NCBI RefSeq assembly: GCF_905147365.1 | Contig: NC_056418.1 | Span: forward strand, 8,803,262-8,867,261 | Direction of reading: 5' to 3' | DNA: 64,000 bases | Origin: Aricia agestis | Lineage: Eukaryota > Arthropoda > Insecta > Lepidoptera > Lycaenidae | In this document: positions 47,695-57,900 of the stretch, piece after piece | Layout of the letters: each line of letters begins with the position of its first letter | How positions within the stretch are numbered: position 1 is the first letter of the stretch | The notes under the pieces: generated by a model | Databases searched by the model: none | What the model was told of the DNA's origin: nothing | The model's input: only the letters and a program-made list of their open reading frames with translations | Position numbers and translations under genes: made by a program

Positions 47695-47774
47695 AAGGTT
47701 CCGTACCCAAAGGGTAAAAACGGGACCCTATTACTGAGACTTCGATTCTGTTCGACTCGTTCGCACTAGGCCGA
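47695..47774 (+). mobile_element. GGTTCCGTACC-family repeat, minimal nested copy
   Basis: AGGTTCCGTACCCAAAGGG on the left joined almost directly to CGACTCGTTCGCACTAGGCC on the right. T-rich flanks. Only about 80 bp remain. Confidence 0.65.
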
Positions 47775-48102
47775 TTATTTTTACTACATTGTGCATTGGG
47801 AAACGTCTCTAGGGCGCAACGGGAACTTATCAGGAGCAATTCCAAAAAAATTGAGTCTGCCTGGTCTGGCCATTCTTGCGCCCCCCAGAGTGTGCCCTGT
47901 GCCTGGGCACCGGTAGCACCGCCCTATTTACGACACTGCTAAAAAGTTACAAACATACATAAGTACAGGTGAAGCTAATAAAAGCGTATTAAAAATAACA
48001 GGAACTCAGCTGTAGTTCTCCGAGGAGCCTCTGGGCTCTGATAGGTCACACTACATCGACGACCTTATGAGGTGTAGTGTATGAAATCCACGATATATTA
48101 TA

Positions 48103-48649
48103 CAATGTGTCCCGACACCGGTGTCCGAGCCTATAAGGTTCTAATGTAGGGCATATTTTATCGACAAATTGGCTATTAAAAAAAATTCGGGCTCTCATAG
48201 TAATCTAACCTTAAAACTTCACAAGAAAATTGTTATAACTTCTAAACTATCTAACTTAGAGCATAGAAGTAAAGGAATTTATTTGAGACGAAAACTCCTC
48301 TATCTTTTTAAAATATAAAAATATAACCAGTTTAATGAGCTAGATTTTTCACAAAAAGCAATTTATTAGAAAAATCACTAAGTATTTATTTTCCTTAAGA
48401 TTTGGTTTTTCTGTATTTAATTCCACGAAAAAAATCATATTTTGCTATCAAATGAGACCTTTTTTTATCTTCATAATATTTTACATGAGAAGTATTGGTT
48501 AGATTAGTGTGAAAGCCCGAGAAAAACTAAAATGGCTGCCATTTCACAACCATGAGAGAAAAATAAAATTTGAGAGTCAATTTGTCGATAAAATGTGTCA
48601 TACAATATCATGACATTAAATGATCGGACACCGGTGTCGGGACACATTG
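48103..48649. mobile_element. TA-flanked foldback element (CAATGTGTCCCGACACC ends)
   Basis: CAATGTGTCCCGACACCGG and its complement end a 547-bp element between TA dinucleotides. The second pair of mirrored blocks is ATTTTATCGACAAATTG / CAATTTGTCGATAAAAT. Each end contains the palindrome GACACCGGTGTC. Tc1/mariner-type by target site; no transposase frame. Confidence 0.75.
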
Positions 48650-48716
48650 TATAATATATTTTAGCATTTCGTAACAAAATATGATGGATAGTTTATGGTA
48701 GAAATACGGTGGATAT

Positions 48717-49244
48717 CATAGACATAATATAATGCTAAAGACCAACAAAGAGTGCGAGAGAGAAGAAAATCCTTTATGGAATTATAACAAGATGAAAAGA
48801 GAGAGGCAGTCTAATGAAAATTGTAACAACTTTTATTTGACAGGTCGTCAAAAGTCGTCAATCGTTTTTATGCCCTTTCGGTATTTGCAATTTATTATTT
48901 AAATCGTATGTTATTTTCAACAAATACTATTATATATAACAATAATAACTTGTGCTGTGAGTGATTGCAGTGTAAATCATAGGAATAATTCTGAAAAATA
49001 TACATTTCACAGGTAATTAATCTTCATGTCCTAATTGCTACGATGTGTTTATTTTTGCTATATTCTGGTCTTTAATTCTCTATTTCAAATAAAATATTGT
49101 GAATCCTCCCTTTTACTTTCATATTTTGCGTAACTAAAGGTACTATTGTTCCTATATTACACAAATTTTGAAGAAAAATTTTTCATCAAAATTTCTTACA
49201 TATACGCTAGTGCTTGACACACGACAGTATATATTATGTCTATG
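48717..49244 (+). mobile_element. P-element-like transposon A (internally deleted)
   Basis: It starts CATAGACATAATATA and ends TATATTATGTCTATG, with a perfect 8-bp duplication GTGGATAT on both sides (48709-48716, 49245-49252). The 528 bp are almost entirely the left end of element B plus about 25 bp of its right end. It therefore looks like an internal-deletion derivative. It retains a THAP first exon (48945-49012) with CAVSDCSVNHRN and an intact donor (CACAG/GTAATT). P elements are known for 8-bp duplications, 31-bp TIRs and a THAP DNA-binding domain. Confidence 0.88.
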
Positions 49245-49505
49245 GTGGATATTATGGTAAATGACAAGTGATTAGACCATAGACATAATATATACCTAAA
49301 GACCAACAAAGAGTGCGAGAGAGAAGAAAATCCTTTATGGAATTATAACAAGATGAAAAGAGAGAGGCAGTCTAATGAAAATTGTAACAACTTTTATTTG
49401 ACAGGTCGTCAAAAGTCGTCAATCGTTTTTATGCCCTTTCGGTATTTGCAATTTATTATTTAAATCGTATGTTATTTTCAACAAATACTATTATATATAA
49501 CAATA

Positions 49506-50359
49506 ATAACTTGTGCTGTGAGTGATTGCAGTGTAAATCATAGGAATAATCCTGAAAAATATACATTTCACCCGTAATTAATCTTCATGTCCTAATTGCT
49601 ACGATGTGTTTATTTTTGCTATATTCTGGTCTTTAGTTCTCTATTTCAAATAAAATATTGTGAATCCTCCCTTTTACTTTCATATTTTGCGTAACTAAAG
49701 GTACTATTGTTCCTATATTACACAAATTTTGAAGAAAAATTTTTCATCAAAATTTCTTACATATACGCTAGTGCTTGAATCAAATTTATCGATATGCTTA
49801 TCGATATTTTACAATAACATAAATCTAAAATAAAAATCATTTACCTTTATATTTATCACCTTAAGCCCGGCCGCACATTATACGAAATTTCTGATCAGAA
49901 AAATTCGGACGCCCGGCGGAACGCACTCTGTTCATACATTTTGTTGTAGACCCATCATACTAAAAAAATTTCTGACGTGTCAAAATGTATGAGCGGGGCG
50001 GGGCGTCCGAATTTTAGTGATCACAAATTCGGATAATGTGCGGCCGGACTAAAAGGACATATTATCTTATTTTAACTAATAGTATATTATAATATAGCTA
50101 ATATAATATAACTACTATAATATAGAGTGACTCTAAAACTAGAGGAAGGTTTATATTTATATATCATAATCATTTGTTTTACAGATTCCCTCAAGATCCT
50201 CTAATAAGAGGAAAATGGCTGAAATTAATTGGGCGTGTTGGTTGGAATCCCAAGAAAAATTCAACAATATGTAGCAAACATTTCATTGAAATTTTTTAGA
50301 GAAAAATTAGAATAAATACTATTTTGGTTAAAGGAGCTATCCCAACTTTATGTGTGCCA
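49506..50359 (+). pseudogene. THAP DNA-binding domain of a P-like transposase, decayed
   Basis: Exon 1 (49506-49573) encodes TCAVSDCSVNHRNN..KYTFH; exon 2 (50185-50359) encodes RFPQDPLIRGKWLKLIGRVG, then WNPKKNSTICSKHF. Together they show the C2-CH zinc pattern of THAP (C..C near the start, then ICSKHF). A GAIPTLCVP block follows, matching the usual AVPT motif of THAP domains. Defects: the expected start codon reads ATA in both copies A and B; the exon 1 boundary is CACCC in B against CACAG in A; exon 2 has a stop (50297-50299) with a frame change before the GAIPT block. THAP domains bind DNA at transposon ends in P elements. A host THAP gene is unlikely because the exons lie within TSD-bounded TIRs. 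Confidence 0.85.
49864..50050. mobile_element. MITE with AGYCCGGCCGCACATTAT ends
   Basis: AGCCCGGCCGCACATTAT on the left is mirrored by ATAATGTGCGGCCGGACT on the right. The inner AAAATTCGGACGCCC / GGGCGTCCGAATTTT also mirror. GC-rich, 187 bp, inserted in P-like element B. Confidence 0.72.
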
Positions 50360-50450
50360 GTAAGTTTGTCATACTGTTGCACTTGTTACTGAAGCAATTA
50401 TTAAAAATAAGCAATTATAAGCAATTAATGCTTTTTAGTTCATTTAAGAT

Positions 50451-50680
50451 TATACTTATATGAACTAAAAAGTATTAAATAATCCTTATTCTGTACTCAA
50501 TCTTCATAATTTTGAAGTCGGTACCAGTCCTAAGTATATAAGTTGCTGTTATACCTATTCTGTCAGAGAACTGGCGATTAGGTTAGCTGGTACCGATTGC
50601 AAAATAATGAAGATTGAGAACAGAATTATACTGAGTACAGAATAAGAATTATTTAATACTTTTTAGTTCATTTAAGTATA
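50451..50680. mobile_element. Palindromic MITE (230 bp)
   Basis: The arms of about 70 bp begin TATACTTATATGAACTAAAA and are mirrored by TTTTAGTTCATTTAAGTATA. GGTACC-containing blocks lie near the loop. Inserted in P-like element B. Confidence 0.7.
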
Positions 50681-50796
50681 ATATTACTATTGTCATTGCC
50701 TTGGAAGTTGGTTTTAATTTTTTGTTTAAAAATAATAATTTTACTCATTTTAGCTGTCCTTAACGTTTTCTATACTTACAGTTGGTGTTTTAAAAA

Positions 50797-51330
50797 ATCA
50801 AAATCAAAATTGCTTTATTTCTGAACAAATCTAAAATAAAATATATTTTCAGAATACATGGTGCCTACCACCGGTTCGGTAACTAAGCCGTCGAGAAGAA
50901 CCGGCGTAAGAAACTCGCACGCCCACTTTTTACCAAAAAAAGTGAGAAAATAAAATTATCTTTTAAAACAAAATTTACAATGCTGTAACTAAAAATTATA
51001 CAATGTAAACATAGATAGATACATAATAATTGTAAGTCATGTAGAAGTAGCCTTGCAAGCAGTCATTCAGCATTCTACTCCCAAGATGTGCCATCAATTA
51101 TGAAATCATTTTGGCTTTGGCACAAAACGTTCTTTGACTACTTTTTTAAATTTATTAATCGAAAGATTTTGAACGTTTTCTGGGACCATATGTTCCCATT
51201 TGAATATCAAGGAGTCACTTCGATTTCTCATTGTTTCCATCACCAGACCACCACTTTTGTGAACATGATACCTACTCGGAACAATACAATGTACAGCAAA
51301 AGAAAAAATTTGAAAATCGGTTCATAAACG
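50797..51330 (-). mobile_element. LINE 3' end, jockey-like (decayed)
   Basis: On the minus strand 51060-51170 encodes SINKFKKVVKERF and, after a frameshift, DFIIDGTSWE then a stop. That resembles the last residues of lepidopteran jockey-type reverse transcriptase ORFs (NKFK..VK..L...Y...DFL.D...W). The 3' UTR follows, ending beyond CGCCGGTTCTTCTCGACGG and ACCGAACCGGTGGTAGGC. A copy of this UTR is at 60521. The clade name is tentative. Confidence 0.6.
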
Positions 51331-52538
51331 GCGGAGTAATCGTTGAACATACATAAAAATTTATCCACAGGCGAACGTCTAGACTCCTCCTGTTTGGAAG
51401 TCGGTTCAAAATAATTGTAATAAAATATTATGATATTTTATAATATGTATTTAATTTAAGAATAAAATATAATATACTATGTGTGTTGTTTACTTTCAAC
51501 GTTTACTTTCAATGTAAGGACTGATTTACCAGATAGATTTTACCTGAGTAATAAATAAGTAACTTTATAATGTGTTAAGTGTAAATTATTTACCCCTATA
51601 AGAACCTCATGTCATAACATATCCGACGATTGAAAAATCATTCCAAAAGAAAATGTGTATCTACTTTTCAATCGTCACCTTTTTTTGCCAATTAAAATTT
51701 ATGATACCTAATTTGAAATACAAATCTATCAAAGTTGCATATTATTTATTTCTTATAGAAACTCAGGTAAAATAACTCGAACGGACTAAACTATCGATAG
51801 CAAAATACTATACTATCGATAGTAAAATATACATCACTAGCACACGCACACATTGACAGATCAAAAATGGTCACGCATTTTCGAGTTGTCAGGTGGTCTT
51901 TACGACAGTATATATTATGTCTATGGATTAGACAGTCATTGGATAAAGCACAAAAACACAAAAGGGGTACGAACCTTTGTGGCATTTTAGGCCATCATTA
52001 GGCATATTAACCGCCGGCTATTTTGATTTTTTTCAAAGTAAAGATCGCCATTTGTGTCCTTTGGACTCATATGGGGATCTTTATTTCTAAATATCTCGGA
52101 AACGTGACACTTTAGGATACCATGTTACAAACATTTTTTCTTTGTATAAGTGTCCTCTATCCAAATATAATTATACCACTTTTATCGTGCTTGGAAATTT
52201 TGAAAAAAAAATCAAAATGGCCGGCAGCTAGATATATGCCAGGCTCCATACAAAAATGTTCGAACCCCACTTTTGGTTGCCTTAAAAACTGCCTGTTTAT
52301 AAAGTAATAGAACGTGTAATTTTGTTTTTGTGCTCTGTCCAATGACTAGTACTGTCCAATCATTAATCATGTTCACCCTATGTCTATTGCTACATAAAAA
52401 GTAAAGTAAAAAAATTCAAGTTTGACATTTCATAGACAAATTTGAGTTTTGACATTATTGCTATAAATGTCAATTGTCACTATACAATCGATTCGGAGTT
52501 GGAAAATAAAATTGAATAGGTATCCTTGATTCGCAAAA

Positions 52539-54223
52539 ATGGCTTCGATCTTGCAGAGGGCTGCAATGCAACATTTCAAGGCTCAGACGCGCTTAGCGTC
52601 TCATGCTGCCACTGCCGGTGGCCATGGAGGTAAATACGAGAATATTTGAAAAATTATGTAACCATAACCTAGTAGTTTTTATCAATAATGTCCTGATGTT
52701 TCTGTTTAGGTGGCTCGAAAATGTGGAGAAACATGTCTTTCTTTGTGGGTTTCCCCGCTATTGTCCTTGGCATGTTGAATGCCTACCTGGCTCATCAAGA
52801 GGAAGGCCACACGCGCCCAGAATTCATTCCCTATGAGCACTTGAGAATCAGGACAAAGGTGAGATTATCATTGTCACACTCTCGTATATAGCCATACAAA
52901 TTCAACTATTATTAGTGTTATCAAATATGTAGTTAGTTCCATTTAGTTACAAAACAACTACTTACTTTTTTTTGTCTAATACAGTGTAAACTCCATGTAA
53001 CATCACTCTATTTAACGACAAACTCTCTAAAGCGTCGAAATCAATTGACTTTGGTTGGATTAGCTTGTCTACCATACAATGGTACACTCTACATAGCATT
53101 ACACCCACTCTCAAAAACGTCAGCATTACTATACGATCTATTCGTTATCATATTCTCAGTTATACATAAACTTTCAAACTGTAAATACGGTTAGTAAAAG
53201 AAAATCACTGTATATTGACAAAAAAGTATTGATTTTTTTCTTCTCTCCATTTAACGACAACTCTATATAACGTCATAAAATGCACGGTCCCTTCAGTGTC
53301 GTTATATAGAGTTTACACTGTATTTGTTATCAGAGCTGATTAGGAATATTTTACTCTGTGTGAAGAGTATTTTAGATTAAAATAAGTACCTATTATTTTT
53401 TTATTCTGGTTGTTTGTATTAAGTTTATAATTCAATAATGACCATATTTACTACAAATACTGAAAAACATTCAATTTTTCTAGTAAAATATATGGTTGAA
53501 ACTTGAAACCTACATACATGATTTACATGTTTGCAATCTAGCGGTTATAACAAACAATGAATGAATAAGGGTACTAATTTAATTCCTAGTAAACACCTTA
53601 TATTAACTATAAGGGAGAAAAATATTGCTTAAATCAAGAAAAAGCACTATTATTAGTAATAATTAATAGTAAAGATGTTTACAGTTTACACACAATTAGA
53701 AGTAAAACCTTTAAGAAAACATTAGAACTTAATAGATTACAAATTAACATCAATCTGGTTTTTTACAATGTAGTTAAAATCTGTCAGTGAATATTTTGCA
53801 TTGAGGCAAAAACAACATTAATTCCGTCACACAGTCACATGAACTGGGGCTTCCTTTTTCATACCTATACAATTTTCACCGCTTGGATAATTAATAATTA
53901 TACAAGATTATTATTTTAGATGTCAGTTGACACTATATTATTAAAGTATGTTGAAGATATTTTGAGAGTCTTTATCATATTTGTATTAGTTACATGTTAG
54001 TCTGTCTTTATACATTTAGGTCTATATTTAAAAAATATTTTTAGTTTGAATTATCTAGTTACCTAAAATGAGGTTATGTGGTGAGTACTATTGTAATTTT
54101 CAGTAATAATAACACACATGTCTTGTTTCTTTTCAGCGCTTCCCATGGGGTGATGGCCAGAAGTCCCTCTTCCACAACCCCCATGTTAATGCTTTGCCCA
54201 ATGGCTATGAAGATGATCACTAA
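52539..54223 (+). CDS. COX6A: Cytochrome c oxidase subunit 6A, mitochondrial (three exons)
   Basis: Nuclear-encoded subunit of respiratory complex IV in the inner mitochondrial membrane. Exons 52539-52629, 52710-52858 and 54137-54223 join in frame to 108 residues plus TAA. Donors GTAAAT and GTGAGA and acceptors TTTAG and TTTCAG are standard. Residues 1-30 (MASILQRAAMQHFKAQTRLA..) are basic, lack acids and look like a mitochondrial targeting peptide. Residues about 38-58 (NMSFFVGFPAIVLGMLNAYL) are the single membrane helix. The intermembrane-side tail holds the family signature RTKRFPWGDGQKSLFHNPHV, then NALPNGYEDDH. Length and motif order match animal COX6A (Drosophila levy). Intron 2 contains a pogo-like MITE. 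Intron 1 is only 80 bp. All key features are intact, so I expect a functional housekeeping gene. Confidence 0.97.
52982..53320. mobile_element. pogo/Tigger-like MITE in COX6A intron 2
   Basis: The ends CAGTGTAAACTCCATGTAAC and GTTATATAGAGTTTACACTG are inverted and flanked by TA. The CAGT.. start with a TTTAACGACAA subterminal motif is typical of pogo/Tigger elements. 339 bp, non-coding. Confidence 0.75.
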
Positions 54224-54281
54224 ATCAATCAATCTAGATCTAGAACATCAAAGTGTTATTAGAATTTCTGTATTGTAAGAT

Positions 54282-54287
54282 AATAAA
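54282..54287 (+). terminator. COX6A polyadenylation signal
   Basis: AATAAA about 60 bases after the COX6A stop codon, in an AT-rich 3' UTR. Confidence 0.7.
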
Positions 54288-54993
54288 ATTACTAAAATCA
54301 ATATTCTTTTCATTATTTTAATTAGATTCATTTAAAAATAGCTGTTTAAAATTTTGTTATCGATATATTTTGTTGGACCATCTACCGGCTCTAAAACACT
54401 ACACCGATTGTAAAAAGTTCAGACTTCAGACTTTTGAAATTCCTTGAGTGACTCAAGTTGAGAGTTGAGTCTTTCACCTAAAACAATATGGTATCAAACG
54501 ATCGGAGACGAAACGATAGGAGATCGATGAGCTTCACAATAGTGCGAGAATGTCAATGAGTGCAAGTGAGTAAAACGCGTGTCCAGCAAAACTGATGTCT
54601 GATAGGGCTGTAGCCATTGCTCTGAGCGGCTGCGTTTGGATAAAAAGATAATGTCACGTAGGTACCTACAGTTTGACACTGACGACATAATATTTTGACA
54701 CATTTGACATTTGGGTTTTGAGTTTTTGACAAGTGATTAGTGACATGCCTGCAAGAAGAAAGAAAAAATTAAAAAAGCGTGAACATCAGTAAATTTATTA
54801 AAACGTTTTATTTTAAGGTTCTTAAAGCTAGAAACTTTTCTATAATACTTATAACAGAAATTACATTGAATATAACAGAATATTAATTACATTTTAGACA
54901 TTCCTCTTACTAGAAGTTTTCAAAATACAAACCTCAATGTTTGTTTATGCCTCTGAGTAATTTAATTTGATCGCCCAAATTAACTTGTGCATA

Positions 54994-57900
54994 ATGGCAT
55001 CAATAAAAGAGTTCACGAAGGAGTGCTGGACTGAGGTATACAACCGTATAATTGGTGCTGTGGTGTTTCTTGACGATCCGTCAGCAGAATGTTTACATTG
55101 GGATGGTGGTTTGTTCAATCTTCTGTCTGGCGGAGCTGTTGCCGTGAAGAGTTTGTCTCCTTTTGAAGTAAGCATAGTTCTCTGTTCTTGAACTCGATGC
55201 CATCATATACATAGCAGTCTCAAAACAGCTTTTAGCTTTATATGGCTTTACATGATCATTTTCTATGTGAACATAGGGTTGCCATCCGTCCGGATTTCCC
55301 CGGATTTATCCTAGTTTGAAGGGTGTCCGGGGTGCGTCCGGCCGGTTTTTTTTAAATCCGGGTAAAATCCAAACAATTTTGATGAGAGAAATTTAACTTC
55401 TAAGTCATGCAGCAATAAACGAAAGATAAAAACTCGCTAAGCATACACACGGTTTCTTGCACGGACTTGAGTTAGTCAAATTTTTACAAATTCTTGTTGG
55501 AAAAGCAAAAATTGGCAAGATGTTATCGTAATACTGTTTAAGAGGTGACCGGAGAAATAAACACATTTCGGCCAAATGTCCAGGAATTTTGTTGTGCCTG
55601 ACCGGCGAAGGGAATTTGGGTGATGACAACCATATGTGAACAAAATGGCATGGTTTCCTTAGCAGCTTTGAGCATCTTTTTTTCCATGTAGTACCTTAAA
55701 CTGTCTATAATTTATGTAATTGATTGTACCGTTGGTTCTTGGTGGAAATGCATGTTGAACACTAATAAAACAATATTTGCGTGCACTTTTTCCACTATAT
55801 TTAAATATAGTGGAAAAAGTGCACGCAAATATTGTTTTATTAGTGTCTATAATTTAGGCTTTATACTAAAGCAGTGTAAAGCTGAAAGATATCCTGCTGC
55901 CTGCAGTACTTAAAACTTGTTTCTGGATTAAGATTTTGCATAATTTATTAACAAATACACTTGGTTGTTTTAAAACAGATCATGTTTGGGTAGCCGTTAA
56001 ATATATTTTTTCGTATTAATTTCAGAGCTCAACAAGCAATCATCGCAAAGCAGTCTTTATAACACAAGCAACTAGCACCCAGCTAAGAACAATTAATGAT
56101 ATAATAAAGAACAGTGATTTTACCCACTGTATTCTAATTTCAACGGTTAGCCTGGATGTAGTTTATTTGGAGCTAAATGATGGGAAGGATGTAACGGATG
56201 TTATATCTTCTGGGAGAGCACCAGCTGAAGCTACAAAGCAATTGGAATCCATGCTTATTGAATGGATTGGAAAAAAGGTTGGTTTGGAATATTGAAGAAA
56301 TTGATCCGTACATGACAGACCAACATCATTTGTTTGGATTGTGTCAATTCAATGTTAGCTGTGAGCTATCGGATGTATTTGACATAACACAACCATAATA
56401 CGTAGGTACACCATCTGCCTATGAATCAACTTTCTCTGATAGTACATTGTTAAATTATTAATTGCATAGGGCTCTTTTTAACTCTTTATTTATACCTACT
56501 GCTAAGCTATACAACAATTCAAAGGTAGTGAAATTGTGAAAACCTTTAAGTTTTGGTTGTCTCATACATGACTATGTTTTTAATTCGATAGAGTATTTAT
56601 ATAAACATTTTAGATAAAATAATATGATTGATTTTTCTTACAATAAATTGAGATGAATTGTCTGAAATCATGTTGTCCACTTTTTAACGTAGTTAGTGGC
56701 GGCCGAGAAGGAAGATCTTCTGACCGAGCGATATAGCATGCTCGGTCAGGCCGAAGCCCACTGACGTCATTTCAGACATTGTATATATCTTGCCGTTCTC
56801 CGAAACTTCGATAGCGCGATGCAGGATTGTTAGCCGAATTGTGGGCACCGCCACATCTTCTTTGACTAATAATAGCATATTTTTTATTTACAGCAATGTG
56901 CTGTGGAAGTAATACATGTTCCACTGTTCACAATATCACCCACAAATGTGATATTTCTCACACCACCTTATCACAAATTATATCCAGTGTTTGATGGAAA
57001 ACTGACTTCAGAGACAGCACCTACGGATTTATACTCATTGTCTACGGAAGAGAGGTCATCAGTGAGGAGGCTAGCGAGTTGCTTAAACAGCATGTTAGCT
57101 ATGATGAATTTGAAAGAAGATATTTACTACATGGGGCAGTTCAGTGGACTAGTTGCAGGAGTGCTAGAGAATTCACCAGTTTCTATAAACAGAAGAAAGG
57201 TTAGTTAGTTAAGTATATTCATAGGCAGATGACGTACCTACATCATTTGGTCGGATTATGTCAACTTAATGCAAGTTGTTATGTTGGCTGGATAGTACAT
57301 TCCCTAAAAAGTTGTGCTATTTTTATTTGATATCAGCTCTGTTAATTAAAAAATAATATTGTACACTACTATTAAATGAATTTATTTTTATATTTCCAGT
57401 CCTGCTCCAACCCCACATCGCTCATCATAGTTGACAGAACTCTTGACTTGTGCGCTGTGACCACACACACTATGGAGTCCATTCTTGACAAAGTGATGGC
57501 GGCGCTACCGAGGTTCCCCGGTCATTCCAACGAGGTAGCTGTCAATATGTCGCCACTCTGTGAAGCTAATGTGTAAGTCACTATAATTATATTACCAAAT
57601 TTAACAGTTGTACATTCGTAGAAGTAGTATTCTAATGTAATGTAAAAGAATATAATTATTGCAAGACAGGGGCTTCTAATTTAAAACAGTTTGCACTTAA
57701 ATACTTATGTGTTATATTGTAAGACTCGGACAAATAAACAAATTAAAACTTACATGATACATTAACCACTTAAAGCAGCGGTCGGCAACACGCGGCCCGC
57801 GAACGTCTTTCATTTGCCATTGCCAGTAGTAATTGCCTCTTAAGAACGTAGCTGTTTGTGTCATTTTATAACAAACACTAAACTTATTTCTCTTCATTAT

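Larger units (their letters stand above)
47272..47938 (-). mobile_element. hAT-like element (CAGTGCCGTAAAT ends), perfect 8-bp TSD, two nested insertions
   Basis: CAGTGCCGTAAATAG at 47272 and CTATTTACGACACTG at 47938 are inverted ends. The flanks are CTAAAAAG on both sides (47264-47271, 47939-47946). The body matches the element at 43745 in reverse (GTGCCTGGGCACCGG). Two later insertions lie inside: an inverted-repeat element at 47287-47578 and a GGTTCCGTACC-family copy at 47695-47774. Confidence 0.87.
49278..51925 (+). mobile_element. P-element-like transposon B (long, with nested insertions)
   Basis: The left end CATAGACATAATATATACC and the right end TATATATTATGTCTATG are flanked by the perfect duplication GATTAGAC (49270-49277, 51926-51933). 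The TIR is about 31 bp if a 5-base TGTCG insertion near the right end is allowed for. The first 500 bp are nearly identical to element A. The interior carries two THAP exons, then two MITE-like elements (49864, 50451) and a LINE tail (50797). No P transposase catalytic region was recognised, so the copy is defective. Confidence 0.87.

Noticed and set aside
48945..50359. Host THAP-domain gene
   Set aside because: The exons lie inside TIR- and TSD-bounded elements present twice in tandem; the frame is broken. A P-like transposon explains all of this.
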